The notes: a model not told the origin generated them from the letters alone. A stretch of DNA of 64,000 nucleotides from Devosia soli (GCF_000970455.1 NZ_LAJG01000005.1:248001-312000), one strand, 5' to 3'. Positions 43,007 to 52,249 are shown, numbered from the stretch's first letter. A program made the numbers and translations.

Positions 43007-44515
43007 TCAGAGCATTTCGATGCGGATCAATTGTGGTTCGCCAACGATAAAGCCGTCTGCGGCGATTTGCGCAAGCGCGTCCCGCACCGACGACTCCATG
43101 GTCTTCTGGGTAATCATTACGACGGTCCGGGCCGGCGTGCCATCGGGTGCGACAGCTTTGGCTGCGAGATCAGACCTTTGGATGACGGAGTCGATGGAAA
43201 TCGCCTTTTCGCCCATGCGCGTGGTGATCGCTGCGAGCGCGCCGGGGACGTCCTTGGCGCTGAGGCGGATGTAGAAGCCGCCTTCATGGGCCCGGGAGGG
43301 CGCTTCGCGATAAGGGAGCAGTTCGTCGCTCGGCACGCCGAGCGGAGGCACGCGGGTGCCACGGGCAATGTCGAGGATATCGGAGAGGACGGAAGACGCC
43401 GTCGGTGGGCCACCGGCGCCGGGACCGGCGAGAAGTAGTTCGTGGACGTGGTCGGTTTCGAGGGCCACCGCATTCATGACACCATCGACGCCGGCAATGG
43501 CCGAGCCCTTGGGCACGAAGGTCGGGTGGACGCGCTGCTCGATGCCATTTTCGGTGCGCTCGGCGATACCGAGGAGCTTGATCTTGTAGCCGAGGTCGGC
43601 AGCAACCTGGATATCGTGCTGGGTTATGCGGGAAATGCCTTCGACGCGCATCTTGTCGGGCGCGATTTCGTAGCCAAAGCAGAGCGTGGCGAGGATCGAG
43701 AGCTTGTGGGCGGTATCGAACCCTTCGACATCGAAGGTGGGATCCGCTTCGGCATAGCCGAGCGCCTGCGCATCCTTGAGGCAATCGGCGAAGGAAATGC
43801 CTTCATTGCCCATGCGGGTGAGGATGTAATTGCAGGTGCCGTTCATGATTCCAAAGACCTTGGCGATGCGGGCAGAACCGAGGCCTTCGCGGAGGGTCTT
43901 GATGACGGGGATGCCGCCGGCAACTGCAGCTTCGAAGCCGAGTTGGGCGCCGGATTCTTCGGCGAGTTTGGCGAGGGTCACGCCGTGTTTGGCGAGGAGC
44001 GCCTTGTTGGCCGTGACGACGGGGCGGCCGATTTCGAGGGCGGATTTGACGGCGGCAAAAGCCGGGCCATCTTCGCCGCCGATCAGTTCGACGAAGAGAT
44101 CGATGCTGTCGGATTTGGCGAGGGCAACCGGATCATCGAACCATTCGACGCCGGAAATATCGATGCCGCGATCGCGCGAGCGAGAGCGCGCGGCGACGGC
44201 TGTCACCTGCAGCTGGCGGCCGAGCTTCTTGTTGAGTTCAGCCCCATCCTTTTGAAGGATACGGACCAGCGTCGCGCCGACATTGCCGAGACCGGCCACA
44301 CCGATGCGGAGCGGCGAGAGCGTCTCGGTCTCGCCGAATTCAGCCATGGCCTTGAGGATGCGCGATCGGGTTTCGCTGCGTGGTTCGCGGCCATCGCGGA
44401 GATCGAAGACGAAGAGCGGATCGCCCGCGACGATGCGGCCGAAACGGGTAGGTGTCCAACCGCGCGCGGAAATGAAAGACTCAACGGATTGGCGGAAAGA
44501 CTGGATATCGCTCAT
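43007..44515 (-). CDS. hom: Homoserine dehydrogenase with HTH-like N-terminal extension
   Basis: Threonine/methionine pathway enzyme, NAD(P)-dependent. The open frame is 502 residues. The dehydrogenase begins near residue 69 (LRIGVAGLGNVGATLVRIL) and is complete, with FEAAVAGGIPVIKTLREGL, the catalytic-region YAEADPTFDVEGFDTAHKL and a C-terminal ACT domain. The first ~60 residues (SARGWTPTRFGRIVAGDPLF, then RSETRSRILKAMAEF) resemble small stand-alone HTH-like proteins of rhizobia. An internal ATG at 44347 would give the usual ~446-residue enzyme, so fusion or a silent upstream frame must be decided. Confidence 0.92.
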   Translation of the reverse strand: MSDIQSFRQSVESFISARGWTPTRFGRIVAGDPLFVFDLRDGREPRSETRSRILKAMAEFGETETLSPLRIGVAGLGNVGATLVRILQKDGAELNKKLGRQLQVTAVAARSRSRDRGIDISGVEWFDDPVALAKSDSIDLFVELIGGEDGPAFAAVKSALEIGRPVVTANKALLAKHGVTLAKLAEESGAQLGFEAAVAGGIPVIKTLREGLGSARIAKVFGIMNGTCNYILTRMGNEGISFADCLKDAQALGYAEADPTFDVEGFDTAHKLSILATLCFGYEIAPDKMRVEGISRITQHDIQVAADLGYKIKLLGIAERTENGIEQRVHPTFVPKGSAIAGVDGVMNAVALETDHVHELLLAGPGAGGPPTASSVLSDILDIARGTRVPPLGVPSDELLPYREAPSRAHEGGFYIRLSAKDVPGALAAITTRMGEKAISIDSVIQRSDLAAKAVAPDGTPARTVVMITQKTMESSVRDALAQIAADGFIVGEPQLIRIEML

Positions 44516-44586
44516 GGTGGCGACATCTGCATAGGAACTTGCCTAGCCGTCAATAGGATATTTGGCGGCCAGGCGTTGAGCGTCGT

Positions 44587-45564
44587 TTATTCCGCTTTTG
44601 CCGCCATTGCGGCGCGGCCGACTTCTTCGGCAACCTGCGGAAAACCCCAGCGCAGCGAAATCGGCGTCACCGCGCCACTGACGGCCATGGTGAGTTCCTC
44701 GCCGATCAGTTTCGTGTAGGCGCCCTTGGACACAAGCGGCGAGAGCTTGATGAGATCCAGGGCGAAAAAGTCATCGGCCGACTTCTGATCATTGAAGAAG
44801 ATGAGCAGCATTTCGCCGGGGATCTTGTCGAAGTTCTCGTAGCTCACGGCATAGGCGATGCCGGTGTCATTGATCGCCGCGTCCTTCGGGGCTTCTGATG
44901 GCACGAGGCCGATATCAGCGAAAAGCTGAACGCGGGGATCGCCCTCGAGGCGAACCGACACCTGGCCGTCGTTGCGGTTGACCACATTGGCAAAAACGGT
45001 CCCCGGCGCGTCGGGGTATTTGGCGAGTTCGGCCTTGAGGAAGGTTTCCGTATCGGCCACGAGCTTTTCTGCCTCGGCAGAGCGGCCGAGTGCTTCGCCA
45101 GTCATGGTCACGACCTGCTGCCAGCTCGCGAACCACGGCTTTTCGGGATAAGCGACGACAGGGGCGATGTTGCTGAGGAGAGCATATTCGTCCGGCGTCA
45201 GGCCCGAATAGGGCGCGAGGATGACATCGGGCGCCAAGGCGGCGATGGCTTCGATGGGCGGTTCGGTGACATTGGGGAGGATGGCCGGCATGTCCATGCC
45301 ACGCTCTGCTATGGCGGCTTCCGTCCACGGCAAAATGCCGTCTTCGCCACCGCCATAGGCAAAGAACGGCATGCCGACAGGCGCAACGCCGAGATCGATC
45401 GTCACATCTTGAGCAGACCAGCCCCAGGTCACGACGCGCTCAGGCTGGGCTTCGATCGTGGTCGACCCCAGGGCATGCTCGATTGTGACGGGGAAGGACT
45501 GCGCTTGCGCGGCGGCAACGAAAACCGTGGCCGCAACGAAGGCTAAGAGGGTCTGGCGGAACAT
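44587..45564 (-). CDS. Orphan siderophore-type ABC substrate-binding protein
   Basis: Periplasmic binding protein of 325 residues in the FepB/FhuD class. Signal peptide FRQTLLAFVAATVFVAAA. The mature part has TIEAQPERVVTWGWSAQDVT, LAPDVILAPYSGLTPDEY and a helical backbone. No permease or ATPase lies nearby, so it may share the transporter encoded at 29803-32709 or one elsewhere. It follows rlmC by 55 bases. Confidence 0.88.
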   Translation of the reverse strand: MFRQTLLAFVAATVFVAAAQAQSFPVTIEHALGSTTIEAQPERVVTWGWSAQDVTIDLGVAPVGMPFFAYGGGEDGILPWTEAAIAERGMDMPAILPNVTEPPIEAIAALAPDVILAPYSGLTPDEYALLSNIAPVVAYPEKPWFASWQQVVTMTGEALGRSAEAEKLVADTETFLKAELAKYPDAPGTVFANVVNRNDGQVSVRLEGDPRVQLFADIGLVPSEAPKDAAINDTGIAYAVSYENFDKIPGEMLLIFFNDQKSADDFFALDLIKLSPLVSKGAYTKLIGEELTMAVSGAVTPISLRWGFPQVAEEVGRAAMAAKAE

Positions 45565-45619
45565 AATGGGCCATCCTTTGCATAGAGATCACTCTCCATA
45601 CGAAAGGTGACTTAGCGTG

Positions 45620-46762
45620 TCATGTATTTTTTGGACGAGTGGCCTGACGGCGCTGCAGGAGGACCATCACTTCGTAATGGTCCGTCTGGGGGAACATATC
45701 GAACAGACGGAAGACGGTGGGACCATAAGCGGGCATTGCGCCGAGGTCTTTGGCGAGCGTGGCCGCGTTGCAGCTGGAATAGATGATGGTGCCGGCCGCA
45801 GAGGATTCGAGGGTCTGGCAGAGCTTGTCACCGAGGCCGCGGCGGGGCGGGTTGACAATGATGGCGTCTGGCACTTCAGCCGCCACAAAGGCGGTGGCGT
45901 CGCCGACGGAGAAGGTGACATCGGTGAGGCCGGCTTCGGTGGCGCTGAGACGAGCGGATTCGACCGCAGGGGCGCTGAGTTCAATGCCGTGGACGCGGCG
46001 GCCGGGGGCGGCGACGTGGAGGGCAAAGCCCCCTACCCCGCAATAGAGGTCCAGGATGGATTTCGCGCCGGCTTGATCGATCCAGTCACGGGCCTGGAGA
46101 TAGAGACCCTTGGCGATTTCAGTATTGGTTTGGAAGAAGCTGGCGGGGCGTAGGTGGAGGACGCGGTCGCCAAGGCGCATTTCGAGCGTCTCGTTGCCGC
46201 TAAGCCGGATTTCTTCCGCGCCTTCGAGGACGGCCTTGTGCTCGGGGAGAAGATTGGCAGTGACGACGGCGAGTTGGGGGAGCGCTGTGAGCAGGCTCGG
46301 CAGGTGCTTTTGTACGCGGCTGAGCGCTTCGGTCGAGCGAAGCACGAAGCGGAGCATCAGCTCGCCAGCAGCGGATTCGGTCAGGAGGACGTGCTTGAGC
46401 TCGCCCCGGCGCGTGGGCACATCATAGGGGGCAATGCGGGCGAGAGTGATGAAGGATTTGATGGGATAGAACGCGAAGCGTAGGCCCGGCGTGAGGATGC
46501 CGCAGCCGGTGAGATCGACGCCATGTTGGGCGGCGTCGAGAATGCCCAGCGTGGGGGCATCGGGCGTGCCGCCGACGACCATCTTGGCCTTGTTGCGAAA
46601 AGCGTCGGGGCGGCTGGCCATGGGGGAAAGCCATTCGGCATCGGGCCAGGCAGCGAGTAAAGTGCGGGCATTGGCGAGCTTGGCTTCGAGCTGAATTCCG
46701 TAAGGCGTGCCCATGCGTGTGCAGGAGCGGCAAACGCCTCTATCGAAATAGCCGCAATGCAT
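45620..46762 (-). CDS. rlmC: 23S rRNA (uracil-C5) methyltransferase RlmC
   Basis: SAM-dependent enzyme of 380 residues that methylates U747 in 23S rRNA in E. coli. The N-terminus MHCGYFDRGVCRSC matches the [4Fe-4S] cysteine pattern of E. coli RlmC and supports the ATG at 46762 over one at 46786. Further agreement: FRNKAKMVVGG, TRRGELKHVLLTES, RPASFFQTN, DLYCGVGGFALH, the VNPPRRG motif and the catalytic IIYSSCNAATLAKD. It lies inside an otherwise conserved aminotransferase–hom order. Confidence 0.93.
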   Translation of the reverse strand: MHCGYFDRGVCRSCTRMGTPYGIQLEAKLANARTLLAAWPDAEWLSPMASRPDAFRNKAKMVVGGTPDAPTLGILDAAQHGVDLTGCGILTPGLRFAFYPIKSFITLARIAPYDVPTRRGELKHVLLTESAAGELMLRFVLRSTEALSRVQKHLPSLLTALPQLAVVTANLLPEHKAVLEGAEEIRLSGNETLEMRLGDRVLHLRPASFFQTNTEIAKGLYLQARDWIDQAGAKSILDLYCGVGGFALHVAAPGRRVHGIELSAPAVESARLSATEAGLTDVTFSVGDATAFVAAEVPDAIIVNPPRRGLGDKLCQTLESSAAGTIIYSSCNAATLAKDLGAMPAYGPTVFRLFDMFPQTDHYEVMVLLQRRQATRPKNT

Positions 46763-46830
46763 GGCGGCGGTCAGATCTGCATCCACGCGGGTTTCTCACG
46801 GCGCGCTACGGCGCTTACTGCCTACACACC

Positions 46831-46905
46831 GAATGTCATCCTGGGCCTGAGCCGGGATCCATCTTGATATGTCAGGATAGGCCCCGGCCGTCGCCGGGGC
46901 GACAA
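46831..46905. repeat. Intergenic palindromic repeat (rhizobial type)
   Basis: Two hairpins in the gap between rlmC and the aminotransferase. The first, imperfect, is around 46840-46860 (CCTGGGCCTGAGCCGGG). The second is perfect: GCCCCGGC-CGTC-GCCGGGGC (46881-46900), followed by GACA, the mirror of the opening TGTC at 46834. This matches the ATGTCATCCTGGGC-type repeats dispersed in Hyphomicrobiales. It may also end transcription of the aminotransferase gene. Confidence 0.6.
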
Positions 46906-46935
46906 CCGAGTTGGTCACAAGTGACTTGCATTACT

Positions 46936-48159
46936 TTACTTCGTCGCCGCGGCCAGCGGGACGATATTGCTCTGGTCGCCCTTGGTGCCGAGCAGCTTCT
47001 TGATGTTGCGGGCGGCTTGGCGGATGCGCTGTTCGTTTTCGACGAAGGCGAGGCGGATATATTGATCGCCATATTCGCCGAAGCCGACGCCGGGAGCGAC
47101 GGCGACGCCGGTTTCCTGCACGAGGAGCTTGGCGAATTCGAGCGAGCCTAGATGGGCGAACTGAGCCGGAATCGGCGCCCAGGCGAACATGGTGGCCTTT
47201 GGCACAGGGATATCCCAGCCTGAGCGACCGAAGCTTTCGACCATGACGTCGCGGCGGTGTTTGTAGACCTTGCGGACCTCTTCGATGACATCATCGGAGC
47301 CATTGAGCGCGGCAACGGCGGCGACCTGAATAGGCGTGAAGGCACCGTAGTCGAGATAGGATTTGACGCGGGCGAGCGCCGCGATCAGGCGTTCGTTGCC
47401 GACGGCGAAGCCGACACGCCAGCCGGGCATGGAATAGGTTTTCGACATGGAGGTGAACTCCACCGAAATATCCATGGCGCCGGGGATCTGGAGGATCGAG
47501 GGCGGCGGATCCTTCTCGTCGAAATAGATCTCGGAATAGGCGAGATCGGAGAGGATGAAGATGTCGTGCTGCTTACAATATTTGACGACCTCGGCGTAAA
47601 AATCGAGATCGGCAGTGTAGGCCGTGGGGTTGGCCGGGTAGTTGAGAACCAGCGCGATGGGCTTCGGGATCGAGTGGCGCACACCGCGATCGAGCGCGCG
47701 CATGAAATCCTCCCCCGGCTCGGCAGGCATGGAGCGGACCACACCGCCCGACATGATGAAGCCGAAAGAGTGGATCGGATAGGTCGGGTTCGGCACCAGC
47801 ACCACATCGCCCGGGGCGGTGATGGCCGAAGCCATATTGGCAAAACCTTCCTTGGACCCGAGGGTCGCGACGACCTGGGTGTCGGGATTGAGTTTTACGC
47901 CGAAGCGGCGGCCATAATAGCTCGCCTGAGCCTTGCGAAGGCCGGGAATGCCACGGGAAGTGGAATAGCGATGGGTGCGCGGGTCTTTCACCGTTTCCTG
48001 GAGCTTCGAGACGATGTGCTCTGGAGTTGGCATATCGGGGTTGCCCATGCCCAGGTCGATGATGTCGACGCCTTCGGCGCGCGCCTTGGCCTTGATCGGA
48101 TCGATATGGGCAAAAACATAGGGCGGCAGGCGGCGGATGCGATGGAAGACTTCGCTCAT
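46936..48159 (-). CDS. alaC: AlaC-like PLP aminotransferase
   Basis: Class-I aminotransferase of 407 residues. The PLP lysine is in FTSMSKTYSMPGWRVGFAVG, the Asp that contacts the ring nitrogen is in FILSDLAYSEIYFDEKDPP, and LVLNYPANPTAYTADL holds the carboxylate-side Asn. The type matches AlaC/LL-diaminopimelate aminotransferase-like proteins encoded ahead of hom in rhizobia. Alanine/pyruvate is a likely pair, but a role beside diaminopimelate or threonine synthesis cannot be excluded. Confidence 0.9.
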   Translation of the reverse strand: MSEVFHRIRRLPPYVFAHIDPIKAKARAEGVDIIDLGMGNPDMPTPEHIVSKLQETVKDPRTHRYSTSRGIPGLRKAQASYYGRRFGVKLNPDTQVVATLGSKEGFANMASAITAPGDVVLVPNPTYPIHSFGFIMSGGVVRSMPAEPGEDFMRALDRGVRHSIPKPIALVLNYPANPTAYTADLDFYAEVVKYCKQHDIFILSDLAYSEIYFDEKDPPPSILQIPGAMDISVEFTSMSKTYSMPGWRVGFAVGNERLIAALARVKSYLDYGAFTPIQVAAVAALNGSDDVIEEVRKVYKHRRDVMVESFGRSGWDIPVPKATMFAWAPIPAQFAHLGSLEFAKLLVQETGVAVAPGVGFGEYGDQYIRLAFVENEQRIRQAARNIKKLLGTKGDQSNIVPLAAATK

Positions 48160-48572
48160 GTGATTCCTCGGCAGGTCTTTGGAAGACCCTGGACTGATCG
48201 CGACGCGCAGAGCGCAGGCGGCTCAAGAGAGACGCGGATTATCGCGGAATTATGGTTTTAGATGGGTTAAAGAGCCCCTTGCGGGACCGACACGATCTAT
48301 TCGGCTCTTCCCGGCCAGCAGGTGGCCACGCGGGAAGAGCTATCGGGCGCTTGCCGCCGCAACCGCGGCCGGAATAGCGATCACCATGCCGGCGAGCGGT
48401 GCTCGAACCAATGCAACAGTGAATGGAGACACCATGTCTCTTGCCCTTCGAAGGTCGTTTTTGTAAGGAATGCAACAATCGACAGGCCGTTCATAATTCC
48501 TTCGCGGGGTCTTGTAAATGGCTCGAAGGGCAACAACCTTCGGGTTCAGCGGCGGATGAAGAGGTTGAAAAC
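48160..48572. other. Gene-poor divergent region with a long hairpin
   Basis: A 413-bp gap between the aminotransferase and the glycosyltransferase. The most notable object is the inverted repeat at 48304-48340. A minus-strand 31-codon frame (48435-48340) ends inside that hairpin but has no convincing ribosome site. Nothing else was recognised. Confidence 0.5.
48304..48340. terminator. Long stem-loop, function uncertain
   Basis: Perfect 10-bp arms GCTCTTCCCG (48304-48313) and CGGGAAGAGC (48331-48340) enclose a second stem GGCCA/TGGCC with a GCAGG loop. No run of T follows on either strand, so a standard intrinsic terminator is not certain. A leader structure or protein-binding site is possible. 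Confidence 0.4.
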
Positions 48573-49898
48573 TTGAAGCGCATTGCCCTGGTGACCATCG
48601 GCACGCAAGGCGACGTTCAACCCTACCTTGCGCTGTCTCTGGCGCTGCAGGAACGTGGCTATGGCGTCGTGCTCGGCGCAACCGAGGAGTTCGAAGGCCT
48701 CGTCAAGGGCTACGGAATTGAGTTCCATTCGCTCGGGCCTTCCATCCAGTCTTTCCTCAAGGAAACCCGCTTTGAAAACGCAATGAGCAGCAGCGCCATG
48801 CTCATCAACGGACCCTGGATGCTCAAGCAGGGCCAGCAGATCATCGACACTGCGGCGCGTGCGGCCTGGCGGATGAGCCAGGGCTCCGATGCCATCATCG
48901 TCAACATGAACACCAGCTTCGGCATCGATATCGCGGAAGCGCTCAAGGTGCCGGCGATCATGACCGCGCTGCAGCCGCTCAATTCGACCAGCGAATTCCC
49001 GCTCTCGATGTATTACGTGGCAGACGATCTCGGCCCGACGCTGAACAAGCTTTCCTATACTGCCGCCACCATGCAGCAGGCCTATTGGAACCTGCCGCGC
49101 AATCGTCTGCGCCGGGAACTCATGGGGCTTGAGGCGCGGAACATGGGCGGCGTTTTCACCAATACCGACGGCTCGCCCCTGACGACCCTTTACGCCTATT
49201 CAGCCGCAGTGAGCCCGCGTCCACGCGACTGGCCGCGCACGGCACTGGTCACGGGCTACTGGAACCTGCGCGACCGGAGCAGCTGGGAGCCGACGCCGGA
49301 GTTCGAAGCCTTTCTCTCGGCTGGCGAGGCCCCCGTCTATATCGGCTTTGGATCTATGCCGTTCGGCGCCGAGCGCAACACCCGTATCCTGAAGGAAGCC
49401 GTTGCGCTCTGGGGCGGCCGCGCAGTCGTCGCGCGCGGCTGGGGCGGCATCGATCCACGGGACCTGCCGGATACGATCTTCCCGATCGAGAAGGCGCCGC
49501 ACGATCGGCTCTTCCGCTATGTCAGCGCGGTTGTGCACCACGGTGGCGCCGGGACCACTTCCGCGGGTCTGCATCTGGGCCGGCCGACATTCGTCGTGCC
49601 ACAGGCCATGGATCAACCCTATTGGGGCCGCCGGGTCTTCGAGCTCGGCTGCGGGCCAAAGCCGATCCGCCTTCGTAAGCTCACGGCGGAATCGCTGGCC
49701 GAAGCGCTGGCGGACCTCAACAGCAACGAATCCTATCGCCGTAACGCGGCTACGCTCGCCGAAACACTCCGGAGCGAGGACGGCACCGATAAGGCCATCA
49801 AGGTCATCGAGCGCGTGATGGCCAATTTCGTGCCGCGCGCAACCAAGGCAGCGCGCAAATCCAAGGCCAAGAAGCTTTCGCTAAAGAAAGCGGTTTAG
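48573..49898 (+). CDS. GT1-family glycosyltransferase (sterol/lipid UGT-like)
   Basis: Protein of 441 residues of the GT-B fold. The N-terminus KRIALVTIGTQGDVQPYLAL and the donor-binding APHDRLFRYVSAVVHHGGAG, then TTSAGLHLGRPTFVVPQAMD and QPYWGRRVFELG, match UDP-sugar:sterol/lipid glycosyltransferases. The last ~20 residues are Lys/Arg-rich, perhaps to bind membrane. I place the start at the TTG at 48573, eight bases after GAAGAGG; the longer frame from 48423 adds unlike sequence. The acceptor is unknown, perhaps a hopanoid or glycolipid. Confidence 0.87.
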   Translation: MKRIALVTIGTQGDVQPYLALSLALQERGYGVVLGATEEFEGLVKGYGIEFHSLGPSIQSFLKETRFENAMSSSAMLINGPWMLKQGQQIIDTAARAAWRMSQGSDAIIVNMNTSFGIDIAEALKVPAIMTALQPLNSTSEFPLSMYYVADDLGPTLNKLSYTAATMQQAYWNLPRNRLRRELMGLEARNMGGVFTNTDGSPLTTLYAYSAAVSPRPRDWPRTALVTGYWNLRDRSSWEPTPEFEAFLSAGEAPVYIGFGSMPFGAERNTRILKEAVALWGGRAVVARGWGGIDPRDLPDTIFPIEKAPHDRLFRYVSAVVHHGGAGTTSAGLHLGRPTFVVPQAMDQPYWGRRVFELGCGPKPIRLRKLTAESLAEALADLNSNESYRRNAATLAETLRSEDGTDKAIKVIERVMANFVPRATKAARKSKAKKLSLKKAV

Positions 49899-49899
49899 T

Positions 49900-50259
49900 T
49901 CAGGCGCTGGCGCGGAGCTGAGCCAGTTCGGCTTCGAGTTGATTGACGCGATCGACCAGGGCCTTGTGACGTGCGGTCATGCGGTTTTCGAGCGTATTGA
50001 GCTGATGGGCAGCGTCATCATGCGACGATTGGGTCGGGCGCCGTTCGGCCAGCGCCAGTATGATCGTGCCCTTGGCAACAAAGACGCCCCCTACCCCGGC
50101 AAGGATGAGCGCCCATTGGGTGAGATCCGCCCCGGACGATGTCGTCAGCCATGCGGCGATCGCAGCGCCCGCAGCGGCCAGTGCACCAACGGCATTTGAA
50201 AAAATGCCCAGAGAAATTGCTCGACGTCGGCCGTCCCAGGCGCCCAACCGTTGCACCAT
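49900..50259 (-). CDS. Small membrane protein with C-terminal coiled coil
   Basis: Protein of 119 residues with two helices (about 14-38, SLGIFSNAVGALAAAGAAIA, and 46-66, WALILAGVGGVFVAKGTIIL). A heptad-like tail follows (HQLNTLENRMTARHKALVDR, VNQLEAELAQL). No family recognised. The ATG at 50259 has GGAG nine bases upstream. It converges on the glycosyltransferase with one base between stops. Confidence 0.7.
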   Translation of the reverse strand: MVQRLGAWDGRRRAISLGIFSNAVGALAAAGAAIAAWLTTSSGADLTQWALILAGVGGVFVAKGTIILALAERRPTQSSHDDAAHQLNTLENRMTARHKALVDRVNQLEAELAQLRASA

Positions 50260-50407
50260 AAAGCTGCACTCCAATCCTGTTGCGGCGGCGTTTTATCCAT
50301 TGATAGCGACCACATAAAGGAAAAGGCGAGGCGCCGTCTCCCCTTTTAAGACTTTTAGAGCAGCCTCACTGCGCCGGGATGGAAACGCCTTCAGCAAACG
50401 AACTTCG

Positions 50408-51046
50408 TCATACCTGTCGAGCGATCAGCGTCACGGCGCCAGCGACGATCGGGAGCACAGCCAGAGTCAGCGCAAAGGACATCACAAGAATGCCCGGCCC
50501 GACATCGAACCAGGCGAGCGCAGCCAGCACGATTGCGGCGAGGATCGAGGCTATTCCGCTGAGCCGATGAACGAGCGTCCAGGCACGATCGGAAGGGATC
50601 GGCCAGGGCATGCGGAGGCCGGCATAGCTGTGGCGTTCAGCCGTGAAGAGGACGAGACCCAAAAGTGCCAGCGTTGCGGCAAGTCCGATAGCCACGCCGC
50701 GGAAGAGATCCAGATCCGACCCGATGCCAATGAAGAGCAAGGCGAGCTGGCAGGCTGCCGGAACGACCAGAAGCAGGCTCAGGGCCGGATCAAGAATATG
50801 CCGAACCTTGGCCAGATGGTTGGGAGTCAAGAGCCAGTCGAGGCCATGAAAGGCTCCCATCAGCGTCAGCTGGACGATCGGAGCTATCGTTAGGGCCGGG
50901 TCTCGCGGCCAGAGCCAATCGGCGCCGGAGCCATGCCAATGGGCCGGGAAAGCAAAGTCCTCGGGAATGCGAAAAAGGCAGACCGCCGTGATCGACAGCG
51001 TCACGGCAAAGATCAGCAGGTGAAATCGGGTGACGAGGCTGGACAT
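50408..51046 (-). CDS. DUF1648/SdpI-like integral membrane protein
   Basis: Protein of 212 residues with about six helices. The first loop FAFPAHWHGSGADWLWPRDP resembles the DUF1648 pattern (P-x-H-W-x-x-x-G-x-x-D). The later MPWPIPSDRAWTLVHRLSG resembles the SdpI loop before the last two helices. SdpI-type proteins confer immunity or act as signal proteins; the role here is unknown. The start is uncertain (51046 or 51073), and no clear ribosome site was found. Confidence 0.65.
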   Translation of the reverse strand: MSSLVTRFHLLIFAVTLSITAVCLFRIPEDFAFPAHWHGSGADWLWPRDPALTIAPIVQLTLMGAFHGLDWLLTPNHLAKVRHILDPALSLLLVVPAACQLALLFIGIGSDLDLFRGVAIGLAATLALLGLVLFTAERHSYAGLRMPWPIPSDRAWTLVHRLSGIASILAAIVLAALAWFDVGPGILVMSFALTLAVLPIVAGAVTLIARQV

Positions 51047-51073
51047 GGCGGCAAGGATGTAAGGCTGAAGCAA

Positions 51074-51104
51074 TAAAAGAAAAGGGCCGGTTTCCCGGCC
51101 CTTT
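51074..51104 (-). terminator. Intrinsic terminator of rplM-rpsI
   Basis: On the minus strand AAAGGGCCGG-GAAA-CCGGCCCTTT is followed by a T-rich tract (TTCTTTTATTG). It begins 22 bases after the rpsI stop at 51127. The strong stem and U-run make this a classical rho-independent terminator. Confidence 0.88.
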
Positions 51105-51126
51105 GCAAAGATGATGTTCGAGACGC

Positions 51127-51609
51127 TTAGCGCTTCGAGAACTGGAAGGAGCGGCGGGCCTTGGCCTTACCGTACTTCTTACGTTCAACAACACGGCTAT
51201 CGCGGGTCAGGAAGCCACCCTTCTTCAGGGTCGGGCGCAAAGCCGGCTCGAAGTAGTTGAGGGCCTTGGAGATGCCGTGACGCACGGCACCGGCCTGACC
51301 GGACAAACCACCACCGGCGACCGTGACGGTGACGTCATACTGGTCGAGACGCTCGGTGGCGACGATCGGCTGCTTGACGATGAGCTGCAGAACCGGGCGG
51401 GCAAAGTAAGCGGCGAATTCACGGCCGTTCACGGTGACCTTGCCCTTGCCGGGCTTGATCCAGACGCGGGCAACGGCGTTCTTGCGCTTGCCGGTGGCAT
51501 AGGCGCGGCCGAGGGAGTCGAGCTTCTGCACGTGGACCGGCGCGGTATTGGCGGCGGGTGCAGCAGCGGAAGTGCCCAGGGCTTCGAGGGAGTTGATGGT
51601 TTCAGCCAT
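51127..51609 (-). CDS. rpsI: 30S ribosomal protein S9
   Basis: Ribosomal protein of 160 residues with a ~35-residue N-terminal extension (Ala/Pro-rich) common in Alphaproteobacteria. Core: [40 protein letters not shown] and the tail [11 protein letters not shown] that reaches the P-site tRNA. It starts one base after the rplM stop. Confidence 0.98.
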   Translation of the reverse strand: MAETINSLEALGTSAAAPAANTAPVHVQKLDSLGRAYATGKRKNAVARVWIKPGKGKVTVNGREFAAYFARPVLQLIVKQPIVATERLDQYDVTVTVAGGGLSGQAGAVRHGISKALNYFEPALRPTLKKGGFLTRDSRVVERKKYGKAKARRSFQFSKR

Positions 51610-51610
51610 A

Positions 51611-52075
51611 TTACTTCACCCGGACGTTCTTGGAGTTCATTGCGCCGACGTCGAGCTTGCTCGGGCTCTGCGCTTCATGGGGGTGCTCGGAACCGGCATA
51701 GACGCGCAGGTTCTTGAGCTGGGCGCGTGTCAGCGGGCCACCCGGCATCATGCGGCGCACGGCGTTTTCGAGAACGCGGCCGGGGAAACGGCCTTCGAGC
51801 AGCTCGCGAGCGGTGCGGTCCTTGATGCCACCGGGATAGCCGGTGTGCCAGTAGAAGCGGTGCTGATCGAGCTTGCGGCCGGTGAGCTTCACCTTGTCGG
51901 CATTGATGACGATGATGTTGTCACCCATGTCCATATGCGGCGTGAAGGTCGGCTTGTGCTTGCCACGGAGACGCGAAGCGATGATCGAAGCAAGACGGCC
52001 CACGACAAGCCCTTCGGCGTCGATCAGGACCCACTTCTTTTCGATCTCGCTCGGTTTTGCCGAGTAAGTGGTCAT
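51611..52075 (-). CDS. rplM: 50S ribosomal protein L13
   Basis: Ribosomal protein of 154 residues, full length. Signatures: [55 protein letters not shown] and [20 protein letters not shown]. It is the first gene of the rplM-rpsI operon. The 174 bases upstream, before ctaA, should hold its promoter and no gene was seen in them. Confidence 0.98.
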   Translation of the reverse strand: MTTYSAKPSEIEKKWVLIDAEGLVVGRLASIIASRLRGKHKPTFTPHMDMGDNIIVINADKVKLTGRKLDQHRFYWHTGYPGGIKDRTARELLEGRFPGRVLENAVRRMMPGGPLTRAQLKNLRVYAGSEHPHEAQSPSKLDVGAMNSKNVRVK

Positions 52076-52249
52076 TGTTGGAATTCCCTAGAAAAAGCTG
52101 GGATGCAGCCCCTTCAAACGAAGGAGAACCGCATGTTCGGCGGCTCGTGTATGGGGGAATCTGCCGCGCGTCAATAGCCCTCTTTTCTATCAATGAATTC
52201 AATGACTTATGATTGCGGTATTATGTTACCGTATTTCCTACCTGGCTGT

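Noticed and set aside
48340..48435. 31-residue hydrophobic frame on the minus strand
   Set aside because: No convincing ribosome site and no homologue known to me. It is kept only as a possible leader peptide in the hairpin finding.
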